The notes: a model not told the origin generated them from the sequence alone. Positions 46,205-58,256 are shown, numbered from the stretch's first letter. The stretch is DNA of 64,000 bases from Phlebiopsis flavidoalba (GCA_035772785.1 JAOCPU010000015.1:434001-498000), one strand, 5' to 3'. Numbers and translations are program-made.

Positions 46205-48355
46205 CATGACCCGTCAACTCGAGGGGAAGTGCGGGACGTGTAAGTAGATGAGTTGTGTTTTCCCCAAGAGATTCGATTGCATCAACCTGCATGCCTCTCG
46301 TTATCGTCGAAACATTCTGCCCACTGTGACTCTTCCTATAGGGAAAGCATCGCATACGTTTTCCTGCGGTACAATTTTACATACTAACCCCAGCATTCGA
46401 GACCTGCAAGCCCCGCTAGCGTGACACTCTTCGTCGCCGGCATCCACGTCTAGCAATGTGGTGAAATCGAACGTCTTGCAATCTTCGCCCGCTTCGGATT
46501 GTGAGGGGGGGGGGGTTTAGTTTTCCCTTTCTGAATCGATGCGACACCCCTGTGCAAAATGTATGCCGAGTGAAGGTGTACATGTATAGGGTATCATAAT
46601 GAGTTCCTCTGACATCCAACCTCGCTCGGTACGCAGGATCTCACGTTCGGTGATACATTGGTTGATGGAGATGGGGCACGAGTAGGAGAGTTATTCATGA
46701 GCGACGTCCATTGTTGGCCACCAATAGGCCTACGGCTTAGTGCCTCTCATATATACTGGAGTGCACCCACAGGTCGAGCTCAGGACGCGGATCATGCGAA
46801 GCAGGTAGAAGGTAGAACTGGTCCTGGTAACTCAACCTTGGAACCAAAGCACACCATTCCTGCCCCTCCTCTGCTGAGCTGTACTCCTCTGAATATTGGC
46901 GACATTCAGCATTCGGGAGGAGGTAAGACAGCGCAGCGACCTGATCGTACGGGCTTCTTGTCTGCGTAGCCAGGTCGACGGCAGAACACTCCAAGGAGGT
47001 CAGCGAAGGAGGGTTCCGTGACTGTTGTTACGGCGTCGATTGTTGGCGTTCAATTGTTTCATGAACTCGGCACCCATAGACGATTTAAGCCCTCGATGTT
47101 TGTGGTCAAGCCGCCCGGTAGCCAGTTCAAGGCGGCTTCCTGTATCGTCCATGCTCGGTTGAGCCAATGGCAAGGGCAACTCGACTTCATGAGCGTCGAA
47201 GGCTAAAAGGGAGGCCGAGCCCGCTGAAGTATGTGACGACCGTCTGGCAGCCGGTTGTGCAGGCTTACACGTGCCCCAGAGCCGGCACATCGTCGTCCCC
47301 ATTCTTCTATACGCAATGTTTGGTTCTCGCCATTGTCTATGTCGTAAGAAGAGCACATCGAGGAAGACGTACTCCGCGCCACATGTTAAGCAGCTCGATG
47401 CGAATCTGGTCGAGTGGTTGTCGTTTTGGGGATCGGAACGGGTCCATTCGTCCCGCGGTTAAAATGGGCGTGCATGGACCAGGTGACGATCCTTGTCCGC
47501 CACCCAGCTATGCGATACGGCCCATATCTTGTTTGAGACAGTAGACGAGGAGTTGTTTGGGCAGATGATCTCGGTGTTTGATGACACGATTGCTATAGAG
47601 ATCCATAAGCGGCGAGGGCGGGGACGTGTATAGAGGCCATCTCTCTGGCCCCCCACGCCGGCCCGGGGAGTCGAAATCTCCCTATCACGGAATGTAGACG
47701 AAGTGGATAGCAATTGTACCCATACTGGACACCCCGATGAAAGACTAGGCAGTGCGATAAATAGCGTACGCCATGCCGAAAAATCGTATTTGAGGTGTAT
47801 ACAGAGCTCCATCAATCGTTTTGCGTCGTTGTTGAACGGGGCACGGGAGCCGTGAATACTGTCGATTGCGAAGTGAAGGGTTTTCAGCGGTGAACTGCGC
47901 GGAGGGCCCGGTCTGCTAGTTCTGTGGGGATGGCATATGGGCCACGATAAACCTGCTGCAGGCGGGATCAGATGTGGACCGGGCACCTGGGAGCGCCCGC
48001 GCGTAGCGTTTGGTGGGCGCAGTCCCATGAATTTGTGGATTATGGTCGCAGATCGTTGTCTGGACCAGCGTACTGCCAGTGAGCACTCTAAGAGTATCTC
48101 AGCAATGTAACAGGGCGTTTGATGCTTCGACACTGTGACAGACCTTTCTTCTCTATGGAGCATATTGTCCCCCACCAGTTTTGTCCGTCTTTCCACGACA
48201 CTCCGCTTTTAGCGACGTTTCTTCACGGTTGTAGCTAGTGGTCCAATAGCCGCGAATGTCGCAAGGACCACCATGGACAGTCAAAGGGCCCTTTTGAGAT
48301 GGGATGTGTCGGGGCCCGTCTGCCCATTGGAGCATAGAAAAGAGTCAAAAGACGT
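46205..48355 (-). pseudogene. HET-like protein gene, array copy 8 (start codon changed to ACG)
   Basis: At the position of the start codon (48355-48353) the minus strand reads ACG, not ATG, followed by the normal TCTTTTGACTC (SFDSFLCSNGQTGPDTS). This is the only copy with a substituted start. Exon 1 extends to about 48165. The next region contains the DFSAW version of YDFGMA (about 47780) and KIWAVSHSWVADKDRH (47490-47535). The LCLRQ region lies at about 47355 (shifted) and AAFELATG/LPGG text near 47110. YSEEYSSAEEGQE is at about 46885. The C-terminal blocks are weak: GNVLPT and a CTCTTCCTATAGGGAAAGC stretch at 46330 match the KITVG region. A run of ten G lies in it (about 46506-46515). Confidence 0.7.
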
Positions 48356-49915
48356 GACGTTAGCAAGGAGGATAAATGTATGCGTTCTTTTGTGATGAGA
48401 TGGTCGGGGCTTGTCTTCCTGTGAGGATAGAGCAAGGATTGTAAAGGACAACATGCTGGTTGCAAAGAGCGAAAGCCTACGTGCAGCGAAAAAACAAACC
48501 GGTAGCACAAAGCCCGTGGCCCCTATCTGATACCTCGTGGTTGAAACCCTACATGTGCGGGGATAGCTGCCAATCGCACACATCTAGAAAGAAGATCGCG
48601 GTTCTCTATAGATAGCAGATTAACTCAGCTTCAATCAAGTAGATATTGAAGCCACCTACAATTCACAGTTGTGTACTGTTATACCCCATCTGTAAATGCA
48701 AATTGAGGATACAGCACCGACAAAAGTAGACGGGCTGGTTCAGGAGGCTTGAACGGGGCCGTTATAATAGACAAAGGGCATCATAGATCTCTTGCGCGAG
48801 AAGCATCAGCACAGTGTCGTTTTCCCATCCGGGACCTTGACAGCCTGCACGGACGCCCGCTAGTCTGCAGACAGCCCAGGGTTCCAGGACTTCCCGCAGC
48901 CGGGCATCGGTGGAGAGTCAGAGAGAGGAGGCGTGTTGGTTTCATATTGGTCGCAAGCCCGAAGAGAGCCATGCGATACGAGTTTCAATTCGAATAGTAG
49001 ATTGGACTGCCAGAAATCTCTCAACAAGAAGCGTTAAATCAGCAAAAAGTGCAGTATTCACGCCAAAGATACTGAGAATAAGCCACGGCAAAAAGGAGGG
49101 TTTTTTTCTTTTTTTTTTTTTTTTTTGTGAATATTGGGTGAGCAGGAGATGATCTTCCACTCACTGGATACATAACATATACGAGCAGCTGTGGTATTCG
49201 TGCCAGCGATCTACAGCAGTCCAAAATTCAAGCAGTTACATCCATCGACTAGGCTCCTGACCCGTCAGCCCGGTGGACGATGACAGTCTGTGCGCGGCGC
49301 TAAAATTCCTGAGCTGCAAACGCCTGCGACCAAACACAGCCCAAATACACTTCGCCCTCACGAGTCGCAAGGCTTCGCACAGTGCAACTTACCGGATCTC
49401 GCCATTTGCTGAATTCCTGAATCTCTTTTCTACCATACAATCAACTGAGACAAGATAAATAAATATACTGTTAGGCCCTACACTGCAAGGACGGGATTCC
49501 CATCTTCCTCATCAACCAGTAATATAATCCGTTTCCCTGTTCAACAGGCGGATTCTGCTTTGAGGACTGGAGGTGTAATTAGCTTGAAAGGCACGACGAC
49601 ATACAAAGCGACTTCCACAATGTGCCTTCAGTTGTCAAAAAATGTTAAATGTACATAATACGGTCAAGTATAGTAGATTCGTGGTGCACGCATCAACTTT
49701 TATCGCCCAGGTCGCGCAGCCGCACTGTGTTAACTGTGGCAATTTCCATTAGTCCGTACTCATAGCAATACAGTCCGCGCTGGACATCTTACGATAGTGA
49801 GCATATTTCAAGATTGATCAGTGTAAAGGAGTGTAGTATACAGGACGTGTTCGCCCAACGGTTTAGATGCAACAACCTTAGCGTATGTGTGTGTATCATG
49901 GTTGTTCTCGAGCTT
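48356..49915. other. Eroded inter-unit region: partial promoter and tail pieces, T-rich tract
   Basis: GGTTCCAGGACTTCCCGCAGCCGGGCATCGG (48880-48910) is a diverged tail block d. CACGAGTCGCAAGGCTTCGCACAGTGCAACTTACCGG (49359-49395) repeats sequence from 40950-41010. A pyrimidine tract of 26 nt, almost all T, lies at 49101-49126. No partner-gene exon can be recognised, and 49450-49900 shows nothing I can name. Confidence 0.4.
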
Positions 49916-52399
49916 TCAAATCGAATCACTGCCCGAACCCCTTCCCTCTGTATTTTCGTGATTCTTCTGCAAGGCTAAGTGCCTCGCTCTGTAGTGCGAT
50001 TCTCCCGCGCTGTCGGCATCATAACGTAACCCATGACTTGCTTGACTGATCCAGTCCGACATTATCAGCCACCAGCATCTTCCAACTCTGCTAGACCTGC
50101 TAAAGTGAATTTCTTCGGTCCTGGCATCGGTATTCACTTTTGCAAAAATGGTAAAGTCAATGACTGTTTCGTAGCCCACACCTCATTCGTTGTTACCATC
50201 ATTTGTCTTTGCTGGATGGAGTCCAGACGACAGTCCCTCCTCTTCGAGGTCAAGATCAGCACCTCGCTACGCAGCCAGAGTTACATAGTCTTCGGAACTG
50301 TATGACGATGTGCCCATCACTATAAGCGTATATATAATTATAAAAATAAAAGCTTGGTAGGGTCCTGATCCGTGTCAACAAAGCTGACGCTTTCAGCATC
50401 TCGTGGTTGGCATTTGATTGCAAGAAGGCGAGAGACGCGGTGCGCGATAATGAGGACAAGATTCATCATCAGGTGATGTCCATGACGGTCCACCAGCCCC
50501 GTAAGCGCTTTGTAGTAGTAGAGTCTGGGGTCGTGTCGTCCAAACAGTCTGGTTCAAGATCGGCGGACCGGGGAAGCAGGTGAGGAGATACAGTTTATCG
50601 GGCACCCAGTTCAGCCTAACAAACCAAGTCATCCAGGCTTCCTCCACTGTGTCGTACTTCTCTGAATACTGGTTTATGACGACGCGATCGGGGAGGAGGT
50701 CTCAAGAAAGCGCGGCGACCTGACTCGTAAGGCTTTCTTGTGGGCGTAGCCTGGCCGACGCGAGAATAAATCGAGAAGGTCTGGGAGAGTCGCATCTCTG
50801 ACTGTGGTCACAGCGAGTGTAGCGTTTAGCTGTTTCATGAATTCGGCGCCCATGTAGTGACACCTTCGATGTTGGGAGTCAGGCCTCCCGGGAGCCAATT
50901 CAGGCCGGCCTCCTGTACGGTCCACGATCGGTTTAGCCAGTGGAAGGGGAGAATCGAGTTCAGAGCGTCGCAGGCTGAAGGGTAGACCGAGCCCGCTGAA
51001 GTAGGTCACAACCGTCTGGTACCGATCATGGTGATAGACGTGCCCCAGTGCCGGCACTTCGTGGGCCCATTTCGTTCCGACGCGTCCATTGGTTTGTTCC
51101 GTTGTCTTGTCGCAAACAGAGTACATCAAGGAAAAACATACTCTGGCGCCCATGGGAGGAGTTTCAATACGGACGTGATCGAGTGTCCGTCGTGTTTGGG
51201 CAACGGAAACAGGCCACTCGCCACGATTTGACAGGTGTGTTAGACTTCTTGACGGTCCTGATCTGCCACCCAGCGTGTCGACACAGCCCATATGTTTGTC
51301 TGCGATAAAATACCGCCGAAGCGGATAGGACAGCGGGTCTCTGTAATAGGGAGATCACCCGATTACTGTGTAGAGGTCCCATAGGCGATCGAGGGGGAGC
51401 GCAAGTATTGGCTTTTTTGTCCAGGTTGGAGGTATGTTGGTGCCACACTAATGATATGGCGCTGAAAGCATACAGGAGGTTTCGTTTTGGGAGGACAACG
51501 GCCAAGCGACACGTCTGTGCGCGCGAAATAGCGTATGCCATGCCGAAATCCAAGCCCATCCATTCAGAAACCTCTTCATCGACTCCTTCGTCCGAGAAAA
51601 TGGAACGGAGGCGCGTAGAATGCTGGGATGAAATATTGATCTCAGAGTGAAGGCTTTCAGCAGTGAACTGCGTAGCGGGTCGGTCCGCTAGCTCTGCAGG
51701 AATGGCGTGTAAGCTGCAGTGTAGCTGCTCGTGGTGGAGGGGAATTGAGTATGGGGTGGGAAATGCCGGGCGTAGAACGTAAAACGGCCAAGATTCGGGG
51801 TTGATATCATGGACCTGCTCGTCTAGTGTTCTGAAATTGGTTTTAAGAAAGTAAGAAGATGTTTTACATTAAGAAGAGATGACGAACATTTGTGTTGGAT
51901 GTGTTATTTCCCACACTGCCAGCCCTCGCTCGACGAGACGGGCCGGTCAAGAGTTGGCTCGCCCTGAATCACTGTACTAGGAGGTCTGGAACTGAAGTGA
52001 GCGAGGTGGAAGGATCTCCTGTAATGAAAAGATGTCACAAACCCGTGGAGTGATAATATTATTTTTCTTGTCACTAGCCGTTCCTTGAACATCCAGTTTA
52101 TAACGAGGTGGTCGAAAGTTCCTTCGTCCCGGGTCACCGTACCAACGACTCTGAGCTGGCTTCAGTAAGAGCAGAGTGTTTTCAATACTGAAAGTACGCA
52201 CCTCTGTGCTTGAAGCATCAATTTCCATAGCTTCGTTCGCCGCTCTACCACGAGCCGATCCAAAGTCCGTTCGTCCTGGACGACACGGCTGCCTACGCGC
52301 CAATCGCGGATGTCAGCGGGGAAAATATATGCGTTTTTCTTGAGGCGGAGTACATGGGTCTGTCTGCCCATTTGAGCATAGAAACAAGTCGAAGGACAT
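49916..52399 (-). pseudogene. HET-like protein gene, array copy 9 (rightmost, most diverged)
   Basis: Start ATG at 52399. Exon 1 is clean: MSFDLFLCSNGQTDP, then YFPADIRDWRVGS, DERTLDRLVVERRTK and LWKLMLQAQR before a GTGCGT donor (about 52192). The second exon region (51640-51800) leads to FGMAYA (51540). A 205-codon frame (51291-50674) holds TLDHVRIE, a damaged LCLRQ position (MYSVCDKTTEQ), GTKWAHEVPALGHVYHHD, YQTVVTYFSGLGLPFSLRR, and GAEFMKQLNATLAV. The W-x-x-Q-E block is shifted (about 50910). The 3' part (50290-49916) is more diverged from the other copies (ETVIDFTIFAKVNTDARTEE). No plus-strand partner follows it. Confidence 0.7.
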
Positions 52400-52581
52400 G
52401 GTGAACTAGCAGCAAAGAAAGCGAGGATCGACCCACTGTGAGAGTGGGATGGTGATGATGAACGTCTCGTGATTCTTGTTCATGCACGGGTGCTGCCGCC
52501 GCAAAACTTTGGTTCTTCGCATATAAGACCATCTTTAGAATAGTCTGTCAATAAACGAGGTTTGTGTCACAACGCTGACGC

Positions 52582-52983
52582 TTGTTTTGTGCGGTGTGGA
52601 CTTCGGATCGTGACGGAGTTTCAAGTCGTCAAGGACTTGAGGATGGTAGCTGCAGCGAGGTAAAAGTTCGACAAGTAGAAAGCTCGAGATGCACTAAAGT
52701 TGCCATAGGCAAGGTCATTGCGTCAAGCCTCTGGCGTCCCAAGTCGCCGACCCGTTGGCATGTAGACACTTGTCGCGCCCATTTGTTTGAGGGAACGCAA
52801 AGGAAACGTGTTGAGCCCAGATATAGTATTTCGTATCTTGCCAGAGTTCCGAATGGAAGTGATGCCCAAAACCCTCAATTGAAACTACCACAGCTCACCT
52901 GTGTCGAACTGCAGTCGTTGCGTGCAGTAACTCGAACGCGTCGACCGGCGCGGTGGGCGCAAATTTTGAGGGATGAGGGTTGA
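52582..52983 (+). CDS. Unassigned 133-codon open frame upstream of the tRNA
   Basis: A plus-strand frame from ATG 52582 to TGA 52981-52983 is open between HET copy 9 and the tRNA. It is rich in Arg and Ser and shows no signal peptide, membrane segment or known domain. Position suggests it could be the remains of a divergent partner to HET copy 9, but it shows no VIT/VWA text. It could equally be a chance frame. Confidence 0.25.
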   Translation: MFCAVWTSDRDGVSSRQGLEDGSCSEVKVRQVESSRCTKVAIGKVIASSLWRPKSPTRWHVDTCRAHLFEGTQRKRVEPRYSISYLARVPNGSDAQNPQLKLPQLTCVELQSLRAVTRTRRPARWAQILRDEG

Positions 52984-53010
52984 GATTAATGATGACCAGT
53001 GTTATCTGTA

Positions 53011-53082
53011 TCCCGTTTAGCTCAGCTGGTAGAGCGCGTCACTAGTAATGACGAGGTCAGTCGTTCAAGTCGGCTAATGGGA
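53011..53082 (+). tRNA. tRNA-Thr (anticodon AGT), no intron
   Basis: The cloverleaf folds completely. The acceptor TCCCGTT pairs with AATGGGA (one G-T pair); the D arm is GCTC/GAGC with loop AGCTGGTA. The anticodon stem CGTCA/TGACG encloses the loop CTAGTAA (anticodon AGT at 34-36, preceded by U33), and the T stem AGTCG/CGGCT carries loop TTCAAGT. Length is 72 nt. The internal promoter boxes are recognisable (TAGCTCAGCTGGTAGAGC as A box, GGTCAGTCGTTCAAGTC as a weaker B box). The 3' CCA is not encoded, as usual in eukaryotes. Confidence 0.93.
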
Positions 53083-53094
53083 ATGCTTTTAGTC

Positions 53095-53102
53095 TTTTTT
53101 TT
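53095..53102 (+). terminator. RNA polymerase III terminator of the tRNA-Thr gene
   Basis: A run of eight T starts 12 bp after the mature tRNA end, the standard Pol III stop signal. A shorter TTTT lies before it at 53087-53090. Confidence 0.8.
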
Positions 53103-54039
53103 CTCGTCTGGAGGACCTGTCACCCTAGGGCCCACCAGGGGGTAGCGCTGGGGCAAGCGGGGGACATCGTCTTATGCATAGCGCCCGTCAGTACGGGCCG
53201 GGACCCCGTGAGCTGCAGCACTTTGCCTCGTCCTGAGTAGGTGGCGCTGTTAGTTCATTGTACATGGCGATGATTGGTGCATTTGACACACAGATATAAC
53301 GTCCCACCAGTGCAGCAAGAATAATAGTGCCACAGATCCAGAACTATCTCTTTGGCATACCTTGCGTTGATACGGGCGCCGTACAGGCAGGACGCCATGC
53401 AGAAGTCGTGTATGGTAAGGATTCGAAGGGCATATTGTGTCCTCTGTTCTGCTCTTTAATTGATTCACATATGCCCTCAATATGCTTGCTCAACCTACAC
53501 TTCGCATTCACACCCACGGCTGTGCCAATTCAGGAGGATCGGTGCTCGAGTGTCCGAGTCACGTGGGGTCGTTACCCCACTGGCATAAGATGATGTCGGC
53601 GCCTTGCTGCATCGCACTCCCCTTGGGGGCCCACGGACTCTGGAGTCTGAAGGGGCTTCATGCGTACTACGTAGGTAGTCCAGAGGTGCTAAGGAGTCCT
53701 GACTCGAGACTCGTGAGTCGCCAGCAACCAATGTCGTTTTACCCCTTCGCAGTCACCGAAGATACTCCCTACTACCAAGATGCACCGTACGCGTGCGTGT
53801 TATCTCTGCTGTTTTTTTTTTTTTTTCGAACAACCCGGTAGTGCAAACCGACCTTGGTCTTGTTCGACTACCCCGAGTCTCATACTTATGTGTAGCCCTC
53901 AGTCCAACACCTACGCAGAGACCCAATCCCGCAATGTAAAGCGAACAGGAGTACTTATAATGCCAATGAATATATAAACGCCAATTTAAACCAAAAGAAA
54001 AACGATTTATACCCCAAGAGAACAGGGAATAACAAGAAA
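53103..54039. other. Intergenic region between tRNA and transporter; no gene recognised
   Basis: It contains short inverted motifs (ACTCGAGACTCGTGAGTC near 53702) and a 15-T run at 53812-53826. Open frames of 60-120 codons on both strands (for example 53482-53841, plus) have no recognisable motif, and the last is extended by the poly-T run (Phe repeat). Confidence 0.45.
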
Positions 54040-56470
54040 TTACGCCTCCTCTAGTTCAGCACCAACGGGGCCTTCCACGCCCTTGCGCGACCGCCTCGCA
54101 CGCAGATCCGTAGGTATCTCGCGCAGCGCAGCGACCCTACTCCACGCATACTCCCGGGCAGACATCGAGAACACTGCAAGGACCACACATGAGCCTACGC
54201 AAGAGAGTATAGCACAGAAAAAACATACCGATGTCAAGCTCCTCGAGGCTGTAGCCCTTCGTCTCGGGGACAAGGAAGAGCGCGCCGATGAACCCGACGA
54301 CGTTCCATCCTGCGTACCACGAGAATGCGCCGGTGGGGGTGAAGGCGCCGATGAGCGGGGGGAAGGTGATTGCGACGACGAAGTTGCTAGAGTGATTGTG
54401 TTGTCAGCGGGGCGAATGATCGCAAAATGAACAGGACGTACAAGAACCAGAGCCAGGCTGTCGACAGAGACATGCCGAAGTCCCGGACAGACGAGGGGTA
54501 GGCCTCAGCAGAGTACTGTGGTTTTGACGTGAGTAAGAGGCGCTGAAATGTAGATAGCTAGCTGCTCACGGCAAATGGCACCGGGCCTGCTCCCGGCGAA
54601 TACGCAATCGTAAACAAGTAAATGCCCGTCGCAATGACCGCGACGCGCTGCTGCATATTGGGGATGAGGAACGCGAGGCCCGTGATGAGCAGGAAAATCG
54701 CCATCCAGGGATACGACGTCAACAGCAATTTGCGTCTGCCGAAGTGGTCGATGGTGAACAACGCGGGGAAGGCGAAGAGCGCCGTTTGGTAAGACCGAAG
54801 CCCCATGATGCGAGCAGAGCTTGGATGTCGCTGAAGCCGGACCTGGGTGAAGACGTTCGAGGAGTAGTACGCAATCGCGTTGACGCCGCAGAACTGGTTG
54901 CATGAACCTACGGAAGTTTTTGTGAGTACGTGATGTGGAAAAGGAAAGTAGAATTGGATCGCGCGACATGAGCCAGAGAGAAGCAACCGCCGCGCGGCGG
55001 TTTCTGCGTTTGCCGAACAGCTCTGCCAAAAGGGTTCCGAGACGGCGTGTTCTGCTTATCGAGCGAGTTCATGACAGACAGTGTCCTAATGATTGAGAGT
55101 TCACAAGCGCGTGTCGCATGACGGAAGGCGTTTCGAAGATACGGGACAATAAAGATCACGGGCTGCTGCTTCGATGGGGGACCTGTGCCCGCTGCCGTCG
55201 CGGTAGTCGCAGGAGACACTGGAAAGTCCTCGGCGTGTCGGCCTTTTTGAGACAGCTGTGGACATCGAGGGGGACTCCGGTGCGAACCAAATTTGCGTGA
55301 GAAGGAGGAGGGCCGGGAAAACTCGCCTTGAAATCGACACAAGACATTAGAACAAAAAACGAAAATAAAAAATCGTCACTCACGCTACCCAGCATCAGCC
55401 TCCAGTTCAAGCCCGTAACATGCGGCTTGTTAGGAATGCGGAGAAACACCAGGTCGACTGCGTACCCCAGCATGATTCCGAACGCAGGTCAGGGTGTAAA
55501 CACTTGCCTGTACATCTATGAGTCAATGCTACTTTTTGGATAGCAAGTGTGAAGTGGGTTACACTTACCACATGCCTGGACTAAACTGCCGCGAATGTTC
55601 GAAGGAGCGCATGTCTGCCGCAAAGTGACCGGGACCGTGGCAAGAGTTTGGTCCGATGCCGATACCTAGGGACGAAGCGAGCGATGAAGAGGTGCCACCA
55701 GGTGTTCGTTACGGTTTGCCCAGATACAGGCTACGAAAGAAATGACGGTTGTGATGAAGATAGCACCTCGCCGACCGAAGTAGTGATTGAGAGGAGTCGT
55801 CAAGCCAGCATCCCCAGGATAGCGCAGCATAGCTATTAGTGAGTGTCAGCTCCCATCCTGCAGCAAAGTGTGTGATTGTTGACGTACATATGGCGCAGAG
55901 TTCACCAAGCGCGAGGAGCCATTGGTTGCGATTGGCACCTCCACCGTTGTTTGAATCCCGGGTCGATGCCAAATTGTCCGGGGAAGAACAGGTTGGCCCC
56001 GTTATGACCGACTCATCCCATCTTGTAGTAGGGTATTAGAGCGTTGTCTATATGATACACATCATCTAAAAGACGTACCCCTTGTAGCGCGGCAGCGAGC
56101 GAACACATTATCACCAAATGGTACAGCGCCTTGGGCTGACTCCACGGCTTCCTCTGTTTGTCATGCCGCAGTGACTCCTTCTCCTCTTCGTTGAGCGTCG
56201 CGATGTCCTCGAAAACATTTGGGGTCCTTGAGCAAACGAGAGCCCCTTCTGTATGATCTCAACATCGCTCCGCCAGGACCGTTCTTCTGCGCGAACTCGG
56301 TCGCATCGCAAAGAGCTGTTCCGCAGACGACGCCTACGAGAGGATTGCTTGACTTTGACAACGGCACTCTCCTTGCTAAGCAGAGAGGGCTCGTGTGGAC
56401 GATGCGGATGAGACGCTGCTGCTGCGTCCTGGTTACACAAACCGCAGGAAGATGAAGGGTGTCCTGCCAT
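54040..56470 (-). CDS. MFS sugar transporter (fungal sugar porter family), frameshifted in this sequence
   Basis: Twelve-helix plasma-membrane importer of the sugar porter family; the substrate is not predictable. Visible landmarks in order: NPLVG..LCDATEFAQKNG and VEIIQKG (56150-56350), a segment equal to INGANLFFP.QFGID (about 56000), NRNQWLL (about 55930), GIGIGPNS (about 55660), GYAVDLVFLRIPNKPHVTG and NWRLMLGS (55385-55480), ELFGKRRNRRAAVASLWLM (about 54970-55025), NQFCGVNAIAYYSSNVFTQ (about 54840-54900), DHFGRRKLLL (about 54730), IAYSPGAGPVPFAV (about 54565), EAYPSSVRDFGMS (about 54480), FSWYAGWNVVGF (about 54315) and PETKGYSLEELD (54231-54270). Introns with good ends occur at about 54388-54440 and 54180-54232. 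The last exon ends EEA before TAA 54040. At least six one-base shifts break the coding frame. The exact start is uncertain. Confidence 0.85.
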
Positions 56471-58256
56471 GTCGTCACCGATGTGGATGGTGAGGGGAAT
56501 GAAGGGCTAGGGCAGAGATGCGACCCGTTCATATACGAACACGAAGAGGCTGACATGTTGAGGCTGTCTGCGAGAGCACGACAAGGGGAAATGTGGCTGA
56601 CGTAGAGGCTGGTCAGTTTCGTTTTCGAATGCTCAGGGGAGAATCTGGTATATTTTTTTTTCTTTATGGTTCGCAAAAAACATTCAACGCAGATGGTGAG
56701 AGGAGGGGATGGGCTGGTTCCGGATGAATCAACGACAATGACCATGGTCCATGACAGTGAAGGCAGACGAAGTAGAAGGACTTACACGATACCCTTAGTC
56801 CGTCCCGTTTTTGGTTGCATAAAAGACCCCCCTTCAGCCTCCCTCCTGGAATACTGCAAGCAATACATATGGTGTCACAGAGGTTAAGCCTGAGGAAAAG
56901 TCAGGCTGCTACTGGGAATTGCCAGGAATGGTGCATATGCATATGGAGGGCACGGTCAGAGCTTTCAGATCTTCAGAGACGCGTCGCCGTCGAGGTAACG
57001 GGTCCGTTCGGCGCACTCTCGTAAGGGTACCCGTATTCGCAGCCAGGAATGGCTCGCCCGAAGTTTAGCCGGCTCACACGCTTTGTCACCCCCTCGATCA
57101 CAAGAGTGACATTGAGCGCCCTATTCTCCTCATTCTTCTTCCTTTGCGAAGCCGATTTCCGTCCTCGTCACGGGTTTTTGGAGCTTTGACGCGGAGTCTC
57201 ATGGTTTTCGAGTCTCTACCTTGCTAATAGGAGAAGTATCGTCCGCTGTACTCCAGATTACAAAACTTTCATTATGAGGAGGAAAAGAAAAGGGGGTTTG
57301 GAACTACCAACACAAAAAGCGCTAACGCGGGCAAGGTAAGTAAAACGGTAAGTTGAACATCAATACAACGTTCGATGTTGTGACTCGCCATCAAAACCAC
57401 TCGAAACGCAGTCAAGAGTGTCAGGGCAGTCCGGAAAGCCCTCAGTCACATCACAGCACGATAAACAATCGAGTCACTGTGAGCGGAGATACGAGAAAGA
57501 CTCGTTGCTACGTGTCCCGTACGAGTGCCAACCGAACGGATGCCTAATCGCCTGATGAAATGGCTTCTTGTTCTCGTCCCACGCAACACCTACCAGGAGT
57601 CTGATCGAAGCAATACTCAGTACCCGTCGGTGAAACGTTCCCCACCGGGAAAACTCGCATTATTTAAAGAAACCCGATTTTTTTGCCCCTGAATTGACTC
57701 AAAAGCCTTGATACAAGGATGGCTTCAATTTCAACGGAACCATGATCGCAGTGCAGATTGACTGACGACAGTGATTGAATAGAAGCACATGTACAAAGCT
57801 CTAGAGTGCCATCATTTACAGAGTGTCTACGCCTGCATTTACTACGACATTACTTCAACTACGCGTTTTTGTTTTTTTTTTTTAACACCAAAACGGTGTG
57901 AATATCAGACCTACCGTGAAAAACCGCTCGAATAAGGCAGTTACCTGCTACCAATTCAACAATAGTTCGAAGCACTAAATGTTGCCTATAACTGTTACGC
58001 ATTCAACACGCCTTGCGAGAATCAAGCTATTAGTGTCTTGGCAAACGACTTTCAGCGGAAGCCCAGAGGAGTCGCGTGGCTCGTCTCAGTGCTATGAGCA
58101 CTACTTGTACATTTCCTACGACAGAGTTTCCCATAGCCGTATATGCGCCGTATGTGGCGCTAATGAACCTAATCTAGTGAGTTTCCCCATATAACACACC
58201 CATACGCCTCTCGGATGGCTTAGATTCCTCTCCTTTCCCTTGGTGCACTCACAATC
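56471..58256. other. Intergenic region between transporter and VIT/VWA gene
   Basis: The transporter and the VIT/VWA gene diverge here, so both promoters should lie in this 1.8 kb. TCCGTCCCGTTTTTGG and a TATAAAA-like CATAAAAGACC (56818) are seen, and a T-rich tract lies at about 57869-57884. No gene is recognisable, only frames of up to about 70 codons. No TTACGTCA plus leader-block arrangement like that of the array units was found. Confidence 0.45.

Noticed and set aside
12662..52399. CRISPR-like or satellite array
   Set aside because: The repeat period is 3-6 kb with coding content; there are no short direct repeats with unique spacers.
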